A stretch of DNA of 64,000 nucleotides from Glycomyces amatae (GCF_020991375.1 NZ_JAJLQZ010000002.1:310001-374000), one strand, 5' to 3'; positions 1 to 8,262 are shown, counted from the first letter of the stretch. Notes: generated by a model not told the origin, from the sequence alone. Numbers and translations are program-made.

Positions 1-357
1 TACCGGGTGCTGCGCGAGGGCGGCACGGAGGCGCCGTGGACGGGCGAGTACGTCGATGAGAAGCGCCGGGGCGTGTACCGGTGCCGGGCCTGCGGGTCCG
101 AGCTGTTCGCCTCGGACGCCAAGTTCGACTCGCGCTGCGGATGGCCCTCGTTCTGGACGCCGATGGCCGGCGACCGGGTGCGGCTGCTGGAGGACGACAG
201 CCTCGGCATGCGCCGCACCGAGGTGCGCTGCGCGAACTGCGACTCCCACCTGGGGCACGTGTTCTACGGCGAGGGCTGGGACAACCCCGAGGACGCCCGC
301 TTCTGCATCAACTCGATCAGCATGACCCTGGAGCCCGCGAGCGGCGACGCCGGATAG
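1..357 (+). CDS. msrB: Peptide-methionine (R)-S-oxide reductase MsrB, 5' end missing
   Basis: Repairs methionine-R-sulfoxide in proteins using thioredoxin. The reading frame is open from the first base, and the family motif REGGTEAPWTGEY starts at the edge, so only the N-terminus is cut off by the window. Two Cys pairs for structural zinc are visible (CRAC, CANC), followed by the core GWPSFW, HLGHVF and the C-terminal RFCINS, whose Cys is the catalytic residue in MsrB proteins. The GTG at base 7 lies inside the conserved domain and should not be taken as the start. Stop is TAG at 355-357. Confidence 0.95.
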   Translation, partial: YRVLREGGTEAPWTGEYVDEKRRGVYRCRACGSELFASDAKFDSRCGWPSFWTPMAGDRVRLLEDDSLGMRRTEVRCANCDSHLGHVFYGEGWDNPEDARFCINSISMTLEPASGDAG

Positions 358-495
358 CGGAGGGCAGGGCGGTGCACCGCCGCGACGCATGCACACGCCC
401 GGACGCGCGCGCCGCCCGGACGCGCGCGGGTCGGTTCGCGGTTCCCTACTAAGCTCGTCCTCGACCCTTCCCCCGAGAACGAAGAGAGGCCGAGG

Positions 496-2121
496 GTGGA
501 ACCCGGGAACCTGATCGCTGGCCGATACCGCCTTGAGCAGCGACTCGCCGCCGGCGGCATGGGCGAGGTGTGGCGCGGCACCGACACCCGGCTCAACCGC
601 GTCGTCGCCGTGAAACTCCTCCACTCCGGACTGTCCGGGAACGACCGGTTCCGGGCGCGGTTCCACCAGGAGGCCCAGGCGGTGGCCCAGCTCCAGTCGC
701 CGGGGATCGTCGGCCTCTACGACTACGGCGAGGAGCACGCCCCCGAGGGGCTCGTCTCCTACCTGATCATGGAGCTCGTGCGCGGGCAGGCGCTCGACAA
801 CCTGCTGCGCCAGCGCGGCCGCCTGTCCCCCACCGAGACGCTGAAGATCATGGCGGCCTCCGCCGAGGCGCTCGAGGTCGCCCACCAGGCCCACATCATC
901 CACCGCGACATCAAGCCCGGGAACCTGCTCGTCGACCCCGAGGGCAACGTCAAGATCGTCGACTTCGGCATCGCCGCGGCCAAGGGCGGCGCCGGGCTGA
1001 CCGAGACCGGCACCGTCATGGGCACGCTCGCCTACGCCTCGCCCGAGCAGCTCCAGGGCTCGCAGCTGACCGGCGCGACCGACCTGTACTCGCTGGGCAT
1101 CGTGGGCTACGAGTGCCTCGCGGGCAGGCCCCCGTACGCCGGGAACGAGCCGACCGCGGCGATCGCCGGGCACCTCACCGGGCAGCCCGCGCCGCTCCCG
1201 CCCGACGTCCCGGCGCCGGTCGCGCAGATCATCATGCGCTGCCTGGCGAAGGACCCGCGGCAGCGGTTCGCGTCGGCGGCCGAGCTGGCGCGGGTGTGCC
1301 GCGCGGGCGGCATGGGCGGCGGGACGACGGCGATCCTCTCGCCCACGTCGCCGCCGCAGTCGCCCCAGTCGACACGGGTGATGGCGCCGGGCGCGGGCGC
1401 GGCGATGGCCGCCGGGAGCGTGGCCGCGCACACCTCGCCGATGCAGCAGCAGGACGGGTACGGGGCCGCGACGGGCCAGTACGGCGCCGGCGCGGGCACC
1501 GGCCAGTACGGCGCGACCGCGGGCGCGGGCACCGGGCAGTACCGGACGGGCGGGGCCGCGGAGCGGCCGCTGCCGCCCCCGCGCGAGGCCGAGGAGCCCA
1601 GGCGGAACCCGACCGGCCCGATCCTGGTGGTCCTGGCGGGCATGGCCGTGCTGCTCGTCGTGCTGTTCATGCTGCAGCCGTGGAAGGACGACGACAAGGA
1701 CAAGGAGGTCGCCGGAGACGGCGGCACGTCGGCCGACCAGGTGGTGGAGGAGAACACCACCGAGGACACGGGCGGCGAGGAGGAGAACACCGATGACGGG
1801 GGCGAGGAAGAGGACTCCGACGGCGGCGACGAGGGCGGCTCGAACGGGAACAACGGCGAGGACAGCGAGGAGACCACCCACGAGGAGGTCCTGAACATCC
1901 CCGACGTGACCGGCGACTCGGTCTTCGACGCCATGGAAGAGCTCGAAGACGAGGGCTTCACCAATGTGAGCACCGAGGTCGCGGCCGAGGAAGCGCCCGA
2001 AGGGGAGGACCCCTGCACGGTCGGATCCCAGACCCCGCAAGGCGACACGGGCGCGCCCTACTACGCGGACGAGTCGATCACCCTGTCCTTCTGGGACGAC
2101 GGCTCGGGCTGCGGCCTCTAG
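496..2121 (+). CDS. Transmembrane serine/threonine protein kinase with one PASTA-like domain
   Basis: A 541-residue PknB-type kinase. Residues 10-270 form the kinase domain: glycine loop GGMGEVWRG, Lys40 in AVKLL, HRDIKPGN at 136-143, DFG at 156-158 and SPEQ in the activation segment. A Gly/Ala/Gln linker with three GQY repeats follows (about 325-350), then one membrane span near 375-397, a Glu/Asp/Gly-rich extracellular stretch, and a single C-terminal PASTA-like module beginning IPDVTG. Family members usually carry several PASTA units that sense muropeptides or lipid II. GTG start, with gaagagagg 7 bases upstream. Monocistronic: hairpins follow and the next gene is 600 bases away. Confidence 0.93.
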   Translation: MEPGNLIAGRYRLEQRLAAGGMGEVWRGTDTRLNRVVAVKLLHSGLSGNDRFRARFHQEAQAVAQLQSPGIVGLYDYGEEHAPEGLVSYLIMELVRGQALDNLLRQRGRLSPTETLKIMAASAEALEVAHQAHIIHRDIKPGNLLVDPEGNVKIVDFGIAAAKGGAGLTETGTVMGTLAYASPEQLQGSQLTGATDLYSLGIVGYECLAGRPPYAGNEPTAAIAGHLTGQPAPLPPDVPAPVAQIIMRCLAKDPRQRFASAAELARVCRAGGMGGGTTAILSPTSPPQSPQSTRVMAPGAGAAMAAGSVAAHTSPMQQQDGYGAATGQYGAGAGTGQYGATAGAGTGQYRTGGAAERPLPPPREAEEPRRNPTGPILVVLAGMAVLLVVLFMLQPWKDDDKDKEVAGDGGTSADQVVEENTTEDTGGEEENTDDGGEEEDSDGGDEGGSNGNNGEDSEETTHEEVLNIPDVTGDSVFDAMEELEDEGFTNVSTEVAAEEAPEGEDPCTVGSQTPQGDTGAPYYADESITLSFWDDGSGCGL

Positions 2122-2266
2122 CAGGCGCTCAGCCCCTAGCGGCCGTTGTCCGGCCCCCATCGGCGCCCGGACCGGACGCCGCCGCGCGGCGAGCCGGCCG
2201 CCGGACCGCTCGCCGCGTTGCCGGCGCTCCGGATACGGCACCGGCATCCAACGCCTCGCGACCGGG

Positions 2267-2293
2267 CCGGCGAGCCGGACACCGGCTCGCCGG
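2267..2293. terminator. Hairpin downstream of the Ser/Thr kinase gene
   Basis: CCGGCGAGCCGG at 2267-2278 is exactly complementary to 2282-2293, with a 3-base loop ACA. It lies 145 bases past the kinase stop. There is no U-tract, which is common for GC-rich actinobacterial terminators. A terminator role is inferred. Confidence 0.5.
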
Positions 2294-2369
2294 GGGCACC
2301 GCAACCCACTAGGCCGCACCGAGCGCGATACGGCCCGCAGGCCGCGGCCGCACCGGCGATGACGTAGAC

Positions 2370-2407
2370 GCGGGGCGTACCGGCATGCATATGCCGGTAC
2401 GCCCCGC
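2370..2407. repeat. Perfect 17-bp-stem palindrome
   Basis: GCGGGGCGTACCGGCAT (2370-2386) pairs perfectly with 2391-2407 around the loop GCAT. No T-run follows. It could be a bidirectional terminator, a protein site or a small structured element; position alone does not decide. Confidence 0.7.
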
Positions 2408-2488
2408 GCCGTGCAAGCGCGGCGAAGCAGGCCGCCGCGCGACCGCAGGCGAGCAGCACCGCCGACTCGCGCCCCGGCGCCACCGGGT

Positions 2489-2668
2489 TGTCGCACCCTT
2501 CGGGCATCGTTGATTCGGGGGACCCTGCGAATGTCCATTTCGCCAGGAACCTCCGTTCACGTTTCACCACGCCGCGTCCGGCCCGCGCCGCTGTCACACC
2601 CGCCGGGCACTGTTGATCCGGGGGACGCTCCGCACGCCCGATTTGTCGCGAACCGCCGTTCATCTTTT
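2489..2668. repeat. Pair of imperfect direct repeats, about 77 bp each
   Basis: Unit 1 starts at 2489 (tgtcgcaccc) and unit 2 at 2592 (tgtcacaccc). Both run through a shared core (gttgat-c-ggggga) and end in ccgttca-(c/t)-ttt, at about 2566 and 2668. The first 35 positions match at all but seven sites; one single-base indel falls in the middle. Offset is about 102 bases. I found no third copy in this window. Nature unknown; it could be a dispersed intergenic repeat or the remains of a duplicated leader. Confidence 0.6.
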
Positions 2669-2721
2669 CCACCCCGCCCCCACTCCCCCGCGCCCGCCCG
2701 CGCCCTTCCGGCTCGGCGAGA

Positions 2722-5220
2722 ATGGTCCCCATGCCGCAACCGCCCGCGCTGCCCGCACTGCCCATCCGCACCGCCCTCCCCGAGCTGCTCGACGCCGTCG
2801 ACCGCACCGGGACCGCCGTGCTCGCCGCGCCGCCGGGCACCGGCAAGACCACCCTCGCCCCGCTCGCCCTCGCCGGACTCATCGACACCGGCGCCGCCGC
2901 GGCCCCGCCGCGCCGGGTCCTCGTGGCCGAGCCCCGCCGCCTCGCCACCCGCGCCGCCGCCGCCCGCATGGCCGCGATCCTGGGCGAAAAGCCCGGCGAG
3001 CGCGTCGGCTACCAGATCCGCGGCGAGTCCCGCCGCTCCGCCGCCACCCGCGTCGAGGTCGTGACCACCGGCGTCCTCCTCAACCGGCTCCTCGCCGACC
3101 CCGAGCTCCCCGGCGTCGACCTGGTGGTCCTCGACGAGTGCCACGAACGCCACCTCGAGACCGACACCGCCCTCGCCTTCCTCGCCGAGACCCGCCAGGT
3201 CCTGCGCCCCGACCTCGCGATCGTCGCCGCCTCCGCCACCGCCGACATCGGCCTGTGGACCGCGCTCCTGGGCACCGACCGGCCCGCGCCCGCCGTCACC
3301 TCCGAGCCCATGCGCCATCCCGTCGCGATGCACTGGGCCCCACCGCGAGAGCGCATCGCCGCACCCGACGGCATGAGGGTCGACCACCGGTTCCTGGCGC
3401 ACGTGGCGCACGTCGTCGAACGGGCCCTCGCCGAGGACGAGGGCGACGTCCTGGTCTTCCTCCCCGGCGCGGGCGAGATCCGCCGCGTCGCCGAGCGGCT
3501 GGCCCACCTCAAGACCGAGAACATCGGTGTCGATATATATCAGTTGCACGGATCGGTGTCGTCGGCCGAGCAGGACCGCGCCCTCGCCGTCGGCGGGCGG
3601 CGCCGGATCGTCCTGACCACCGACATCGCCGAGTCGAGCCTCACCGTGCCCGGCGTGCGGATCGTGGTCGACGCCGGGCTCGCCCGCCGCCCCCTCGTCG
3701 ACCACGCCCGCGGACTCCCCGGCCTGACCACGACGCCCGCCTCCCGCGCCGCCGCCGACCAGCGCGCCGGACGCGCCGGGCGCGAGGGCCCCGGCGCGGT
3801 CTGGCGCTGCTGGGGCGAGGCCGAGCACGCCCGCCGCCCCGCCCAGCCCGCGCCCGACATCGCCTGCTCCGACCTGACCGCCTTCCGGCTCCAGGCCGCC
3901 TGCTGGGGCACCCCCGTCGAGGACCTGGTGCTCCCGGGCCGCCCGCCCGCGGGCGCGGTCGAGGCCGCCGAGGCGACCCTCCGCTCGCTCGGCGCGATCG
4001 ACGCGGAGGGCGCCGCGACGCCCCGCGGCCGGACCCTGGCAACCGTGGGGCTCCACCCGCGGCTGGCGCGGGCGCTCCTGGACGGGGCCGAGCGCGTCGG
4101 CTCGGCCAAGGCCGCCGAGGTCGCCGCGCTCCTGGGCCTGGACGGGCGCGGCCGCGGGGACGACCTCCTCGCCGAGTGGCGCCGCCTGCGCCAGACCCGC
4201 GACCGCCAGTGGGAGCGCGAGGTCAAGCGGCTCGGACGCAGTGTGCCGCAGCGGGACCGGCAGGTGGGCGACGACGAGGCCGCCGCGGTGGTCGTCGCCC
4301 TGGCCTTCCCTGAGCGGGTCGCCCGGCGCAGCGGGGCACAGTGGCTCACGGTCGCCGGGACCGGCGCCGTCGCCGCCGAGGGCTCCGCGCTCGGCGGCAG
4401 CGAGTGGATCGCGATCGCCGACGCCGACCGCTCCCCCGGGCGGGCCGCCGCCGTCGTCCGCGCGGGCGTGCCCATCGACGGCGAGCTGGCCTGCGAGCTC
4501 GTGGGCGACGCGCGCGCCGAGCGCGTCGAGTGGGACGCCGAGCGGCGGGACGTGAGCGCGCGGGAGGTGCGCTCGCTGGGCGCGATCGAGGTGTCGTCCA
4601 AGCCGCTGCGCGACAAGGCCGACCCCGCGCTCGTGGCGGCGGCGCTCGCCGAGGGGCTGCGGCGCGAGGGCCTGGGCCTGCTGTCGTGGTCCCCGGAGTC
4701 GCGGCGGCTGCGCGAGCGCATGGCGTTCTGCCGCAGGAGCATCGGCGAACCGTGGGCCGACGTGTCCGACGCGGCGCTGACGGCGGGCACCGACTGGCTG
4801 GAGCCGTGGTGGTCCCGGGCCCGGAGGCGGTCCGATGTGGAGCGGATTCCGGTGGGGCAGGCGCTGCGGAACCTCCTGCCGTGGCAGGCGGGGATCGACG
4901 AGACCGCGCCGGAGGCGCTGGCCGTGCCGAGCGGCCGGTCGGTCCGCGTGGACTACTCCGGCGAGGTCCCGGTCCTGGCCGTCAAGCTCCAGGAGATGTT
5001 CGGGGCCGCGGGCGGCCCGCGGATCGCCGGCGAGCCGGTCCTGCTGCACCTGCTCAGCCCCGCCGGGCGCCCGCTGGCCGTGACCGCGGACCTGCGCTCG
5101 TTCTGGGAGGGCCCGTACCGGCAGGTGCGCGGGGAGATGCGGGGGCGCTACCCGCGGCACCCGTGGCCGGAGGACCCGTACACGGCCCTGCCGACGGCCC
5201 GGGCCAAGCGGCGGTCCTAG
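2722..5220 (+). CDS. hrpB: ATP-dependent RNA helicase HrpB (DEAH/RHA family)
   Basis: An 832-residue cytosolic DExH helicase. Walker A is APPGTGKT at 36-43 and motif II is DECH at 138-141. Motif III SATAD, motif V TTDIAESSLTVPG and motif VI QRAGRAGR are all present. The C-terminal half carries the HrpB-specific region. The family is widespread but its cellular substrate is poorly defined. ATG at 2722 is used; an in-frame ATG at 2731 is equally possible. Codons 271-273 (GAT ATA TAT at 3532-3540) form an AT-rich island with the rare Ile codon ATA. The stop overlaps the stop of the convergent M50 gene within CTAG. Confidence 0.93.
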   Translation: MVPMPQPPALPALPIRTALPELLDAVDRTGTAVLAAPPGTGKTTLAPLALAGLIDTGAAAAPPRRVLVAEPRRLATRAAAARMAAILGEKPGERVGYQIRGESRRSAATRVEVVTTGVLLNRLLADPELPGVDLVVLDECHERHLETDTALAFLAETRQVLRPDLAIVAASATADIGLWTALLGTDRPAPAVTSEPMRHPVAMHWAPPRERIAAPDGMRVDHRFLAHVAHVVERALAEDEGDVLVFLPGAGEIRRVAERLAHLKTENIGVDIYQLHGSVSSAEQDRALAVGGRRRIVLTTDIAESSLTVPGVRIVVDAGLARRPLVDHARGLPGLTTTPASRAAADQRAGRAGREGPGAVWRCWGEAEHARRPAQPAPDIACSDLTAFRLQAACWGTPVEDLVLPGRPPAGAVEAAEATLRSLGAIDAEGAATPRGRTLATVGLHPRLARALLDGAERVGSAKAAEVAALLGLDGRGRGDDLLAEWRRLRQTRDRQWEREVKRLGRSVPQRDRQVGDDEAAAVVVALAFPERVARRSGAQWLTVAGTGAVAAEGSALGGSEWIAIADADRSPGRAAAVVRAGVPIDGELACELVGDARAERVEWDAERRDVSAREVRSLGAIEVSSKPLRDKADPALVAAALAEGLRREGLGLLSWSPESRRLRERMAFCRRSIGEPWADVSDAALTAGTDWLEPWWSRARRRSDVERIPVGQALRNLLPWQAGIDETAPEALAVPSGRSVRVDYSGEVPVLAVKLQEMFGAAGGPRIAGEPVLLHLLSPAGRPLAVTADLRSFWEGPYRQVRGEMRGRYPRHPWPEDPYTALPTARAKRRS

Positions 5221-5948
5221 AGGCCGTCGAGCCATTCGGCGAGGGGCAGGAGCATGAAGGTGCCCCAGACGGCGGCGCCGATGGTGGCGAGGGTGAACAG
5301 GAAGATCCAGCCGCCGGCCGGCAGCGGCGTGATCCCGGCGAGCTGGTCGGCGTCCGACTGGCCCGAGCCCCTGCCGCCGCGGCGCCGCGAGCCGAGCTCC
5401 ATCACCGGTTTGACGGCGCCGAGCAGGAGCAGCCAGGCGCCGAGGTAGCCGGCGACGGTCTGGACGATCGCGTTGCCGTACCAGGTGGCGGCGAAGACGC
5501 CCGCGCCGACCACGAGCAGGGCCAGGGCGCCGTACCAGTTGCGGATGAACACGAGCATGACGGCCAGGAGCACGAGGGTGATCCACAGCAGCAGGACGAT
5601 CCGGCCCGCCCCGGTGAGGGCGGCGGCGACGAGGCCGAGCGCGGCCGGGGCGGTGTAGCCGGCGACGAGGGTCATGGCCGCGCCGAACCCGGTGGGCCTG
5701 CCGCGCGAGAAGGTCAGGCCGGAGGTGTCGGCGTGGAGGCGGATACCGGTGAGGCGGCGGCGCATGAGGACCGCCATGAGCGCGTGGCCGCCCTCGTGCG
5801 CGATGGTGACCAGGCCGCGGGTCCAGCGCCACGCCGGGGCGTACAGGACGGCGGCGGCCGCGGCGGCCAGGCAGGCGAGCACGACCCATACCGGCGGGGC
5901 GGCCTGCGTCTGGGCGAGGGTGTCGACGAGGGTCTCGATGGATTCCAC
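5217..5948 (-). CDS. M50-type membrane metallopeptidase
   Basis: A 243-residue polytopic membrane protein. HEGGH at residues 51-55, inside the first membrane helices, is the zinc-binding HExxH of M50 (site-2-protease-like) peptidases of the M50B type. About six hydrophobic helices follow. GTG at 5948-5946 is chosen because AGAGG precedes it; longer frames run into the next gene upstream on the opposite strand. The C-terminus overlaps hrpB tail to tail by 3 bases. Substrate unknown; the second motif of classical S2P enzymes (LDG) is not obvious. Confidence 0.8.
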   Translation of the reverse strand: MESIETLVDTLAQTQAAPPVWVVLACLAAAAAAVLYAPAWRWTRGLVTIAHEGGHALMAVLMRRRLTGIRLHADTSGLTFSRGRPTGFGAAMTLVAGYTAPAALGLVAAALTGAGRIVLLLWITLVLLAVMLVFIRNWYGALALLVVGAGVFAATWYGNAIVQTVAGYLGAWLLLLGAVKPVMELGSRRRGGRGSGQSDADQLAGITPLPAGGWIFLFTLATIGAAVWGTFMLLPLAEWLDGL

Positions 5949-6051
5949 TGGGCCTCTGCTATCGGGGTGAAACGGACGCGCGGTGAAGGATGATCGTAGC
6001 CGCGGCCGTATGGTAGAGGGGAAGAGGCACCTCCTCGTGGAAGGACCGCCC

Positions 6052-6507
6052 ATGGGCACCGACGACCGCCACGATCCGCATCTGAGCTTCCTCGAGACGA
6101 CCGACAGGCTCGTGGAGGAGCTGGCGATGCACAACCTCAAGGCGCGCGAGCGGCTGCGTGAGGGGATCGCGTGGCTGGAGGCGCGCCGGGACGGGGCGGA
6201 CGCGACCGAGAACGCCGACATCGAGATCCTGCTGGCGCAGTGCCACGACGCGCTCAAGCGGATGGAGTCGCTGCGGGGCGCCTACCAGGACGTGCGGGCG
6301 ATCAACGCGGCCGCGCACGCCGAGCACGTGGAGTGGCTGGAGAAGCGGATGCTCGGCGGCACCGAGTCGCCCGAGGAGCGGCGGGCCCGCCAGGTGCGGC
6401 TCGATCGGCTCCGCCAGGAGCGCCAGGCGCGCATGGGCGAGCTCCAGCGGCGCTCGCGGGAGGCGCAGCAGCCGCCGCAGGCCGAGGGCGAAGACGGCAC
6501 GCGCTGA
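6052..6507 (+). CDS. Conserved alpha-helical protein of unknown function
   Basis: 151 residues, almost entirely charged helix (heptad-like runs such as ENADIEILLAQCHDALKRME), with an Arg/Gln-rich tail. No signal peptide, membrane segment or catalytic motif. ATG at 6052 is preceded by GGAAGG at 6039-6044; an upstream frame start near 5983 lacks a ribosome site. Divergent from the M50 gene. I do not recognise the family. Confidence 0.7.
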   Translation: MGTDDRHDPHLSFLETTDRLVEELAMHNLKARERLREGIAWLEARRDGADATENADIEILLAQCHDALKRMESLRGAYQDVRAINAAAHAEHVEWLEKRMLGGTESPEERRARQVRLDRLRQERQARMGELQRRSREAQQPPQAEGEDGTR

Positions 6508-6607
6508 TATTTCGCGCATACCGGGATGAGTGAGCGTTCACCTTGGGCCGCAAGGGCTCACAGGTCGCGGTCGGCGCTCCGGGCGATAACGGTTCGGCCA
6601 CGGGGCA

Positions 6608-6636
6608 TTGACATGTACTGATTCGTTCGGTAGGAA
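6608..6636 (+). promoter_or_regulatory. Housekeeping-type promoter of the GH16 gene
   Basis: TTGACA at 6608-6613, a 17-base spacer, then TAGGAA at 6631-6636 (followed by T). The -35 is perfect; the -10 is intermediate. Transcription would start near 6643, just upstream of the operator-like palindrome at 6654. Confidence 0.6.
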
Positions 6637-6653
6637 TGGGTCTTGAGACAAAT

Positions 6654-6669
6654 GAGAGAGCGCTCTCTC
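6654..6669. promoter_or_regulatory. Operator-like palindrome O1 (LacI type) before GH16
   Basis: GAGAGAGCGCTCTCTC is a perfect 16-bp palindrome with an AGCGCT centre, as in the published CebR/CelR operator TGGGAGCGCTCCCA of cellulolytic actinomycetes. It lies about 10 bases past the predicted transcription start, where a LacI-family repressor would block elongation. The same 16 bases recur at 8239-8254. Assignment to the LacI gene at 11650 is inferred. Confidence 0.7.
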
Positions 6670-6673
6670 GTTA

Positions 6674-6693
6674 CTGATCTGAGCGCAGATCAG
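6674..6693. promoter_or_regulatory. Inverted repeat between the two operator-like boxes
   Basis: CTGATCTG (6674-6681) and CAGATCAG (6686-6693) flank AGCG. It sits exactly between O1 and O2 in the GH16 leader and could be a separate protein site or an mRNA hairpin. Function unknown. Confidence 0.45.
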
Positions 6694-6697
6694 CCGT

Positions 6698-6713
6698 GAG
6701 AGAGCGGTCTCTT
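6698..6713. promoter_or_regulatory. Second, imperfect operator-like box O2
   Basis: GAGAGAGCGGTCTCTT differs from the perfect O1 box at two positions and lies 44 bases downstream of it, ahead of the ribosome site AAAGGAG of the GH16 gene. Two boxes four helical turns apart on one face of the DNA would suit cooperative repressor binding. Confidence 0.55.
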
Positions 6714-6736
6714 GCCCACCCGGCAAAGGAGTCGTC

Positions 6737-8185
6737 ATGACTGACGTTCAGACCTCCGACCGCACCCGACACCGATTCCGGCCCCCGCGCCGCCTCGTCC
6801 GCCTCGCCGCCGCCGCGACCGCGGGCATCGCGCTCATCGCCTCGGCCGGCCTCGCCATCACCAACGCCGCCGCCGCACCCGAGGACGTCTCGGCCGCCCA
6901 GGACTGGGACCTGGTCTGGTCCGACGAGTTCAACGGCTCGGCGGGCCAGCTCCCCTCGACGTCGAACTGGCAGTTCGACATCGGGCACGGCTACCCCGGC
7001 GGGCCCTCGAACTGGGGCACCGGCGAGATCGCCTACCACACCAACGACCCCGCGAACGTCTCCATGGACGGCTCGGGGAACCTCGAGATCACCGCCCTGC
7101 GCGACGGCAGCGGGAACTGGACCTCCGCGCGCATCGAGACCGTCCGGTCCGACTTCAAGGCCCCGACCGACGGCACGCTGCGCATCGAGGGCCGCCTCCA
7201 GCTCCCCCAGGTCACCGGGGACGCCGCGCTCGGCTACTGGCCCGCGTTCTGGGCCCTCGGCTCGCCGTTCCGCGGCGACTACTGGAACTGGCCGGGCATC
7301 GGCGAGTACGACGTCATGGAGAACGTGAACGGGCAGGGCACCGTGCACGGCGTGCTGCACTGCGGCGTCGCCCCCGGCGGCCCCTGCAACGAGTTCAACG
7401 GCCTCGGCGGCACCACCCAGTGCGGCGGCTCCTGCCACAACGGCTTCCACACCTACTCCTTCGAGTGGGACGAGTCGGGGTCCTCGGGCCAGCTGCGCTG
7501 GTACGCCGACGGGCAGCTGTTCCACACCGTGAACGAGAGCGCCCTGCCCGCCGACACGTGGACGCAGATGACCGAGCACGCCGGGTACTTCATCCTGCTG
7601 AACCTGGCGATGGGCGGGGCCTTCCCCGACGGGGTCGCCGGCCACGCGACGCCGACCTCGGCGACGCAGCCGGGCCACTCGATGCTCGTGGACTACGTGC
7701 GGGTGTACACCTCCGGCGGCTCGGGCGACCCGGACCCGGACCCGACCGACCCCACCGACCCGCCCGGTGACGGCTTCGACGCCTACGGCCCCATCCAGGT
7801 CGAGTCGTACACCGACCAGAGCGGCACCGGCACGGAGGCCACCTCGGACAGCGGCGGCGGCCAGAACGTCGCCTGGGTCGGCAACGGCGACTGGCTGCGC
7901 TTCGACGACGTCGACTTCGGCTCGCAGTCGCCGCTCGACTTCGTGGCCCGCGTGGCCTCGGGCGCGGGCGGCGGCGTCAGCGGCCTGGTCGAGGTGCGCA
8001 TCGACAGCCGCACCTCCAGTCCGATCGGCAGCTTCGCGATCGCGAACACCGGCGGCTGGCAGAGCTGGAGGACCGTCCCCGCGAACGTCTCCCCGGTCAC
8101 CGGCGTCCACGACGTCTACCTGACCTTCACCAGCGGGCAGCCGAACGACTTCGTCAACGTCAACTGGTTCCACTTCCGGCACTGA
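6737..8185 (+). CDS. Secreted GH16 endo-beta-glucanase with C-terminal CBM6-like module
   Basis: 482 residues. A long Arg-rich n-region and hydrophobic h-region end near AAAAPEDVSA (residues 44-53), giving export. The GH16 catalytic domain spans about 55-325; its active-site motif E-Y-D-V-M-E places the nucleophile at Glu190 and acid/base at Glu195. A Pro/Asp/Thr linker (about 330-343) joins a roughly 135-residue beta-sandwich beginning PIQVESYTDQSG, typical of CBM6. GH16 enzymes of this type cut beta-1,3- or mixed beta-1,3/1,4-glucans (laminarin, lichenan); which one cannot be read here. ATG with AAAGGAG. Two operator-like boxes upstream. Confidence 0.92.
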   Translation: MTDVQTSDRTRHRFRPPRRLVRLAAAATAGIALIASAGLAITNAAAAPEDVSAAQDWDLVWSDEFNGSAGQLPSTSNWQFDIGHGYPGGPSNWGTGEIAYHTNDPANVSMDGSGNLEITALRDGSGNWTSARIETVRSDFKAPTDGTLRIEGRLQLPQVTGDAALGYWPAFWALGSPFRGDYWNWPGIGEYDVMENVNGQGTVHGVLHCGVAPGGPCNEFNGLGGTTQCGGSCHNGFHTYSFEWDESGSSGQLRWYADGQLFHTVNESALPADTWTQMTEHAGYFILLNLAMGGAFPDGVAGHATPTSATQPGHSMLVDYVRVYTSGGSGDPDPDPTDPTDPPGDGFDAYGPIQVESYTDQSGTGTEATSDSGGGQNVAWVGNGDWLRFDDVDFGSQSPLDFVARVASGAGGGVSGLVEVRIDSRTSSPIGSFAIANTGGWQSWRTVPANVSPVTGVHDVYLTFTSGQPNDFVNVNWFHFRH

Positions 8186-8230
8186 TCCCGGCGCGGGCGG
8201 CATCCGCGCCGCCCGCGTCCACCCCTTTTT

Positions 8231-8262
8231 CCTCGGTCGAGAGAGCGCTCTCTCGACCGAGG
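8231..8262. promoter_or_regulatory. Perfect 32-bp palindrome: operator-like core inside a terminator-like hairpin
   Basis: Each 16-base half is exactly complementary to the other; the central 16 bases (8239-8254) equal the O1 box upstream of GH16. It lies 46 bases after the GH16 stop and 108 before the importer start. As DNA it would be a LacI-type operator controlling the importer genes; as RNA it would form a long stem. It is preceded by a T-run at 8225-8230. Confidence 0.65.

Larger units (their letters stand above)
2122..2721. other. 600-base intergenic region with hairpins and a repeat pair
   Basis: I see no credible gene here; the open frames are low-complexity Pro/Arg/Ala strings with no ribosome binding site. 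It does hold a 12-bp-stem hairpin, a 17-bp-stem palindrome and two imperfect direct repeats of about 77 bases, each annotated separately. The promoter of the helicase gene at 2722 should lie at the right end, but I see no convincing -35/-10 pair. Confidence 0.6.

Noticed and set aside
1470-1550. GQY-containing short repeats in the kinase linker, considered as a possible repeat array
   Set aside because: They are codon-level repeats in a flexible linker, not a nucleotide array or CRISPR.
2146-2367. Small plus-strand frame after the Ser/Thr kinase
   Set aside because: Pro/Arg/Ala low complexity, overlaps the terminator-like hairpin, no ribosome site.
2557-5889. A 1110-codon open frame opposite hrpB and the M50 gene
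   Set aside because: Arg/Pro/Gly/Ala-rich, no family motif, no ribosome site; it is the usual antisense frame opened by GC-rich codon use, and both real genes match known families.
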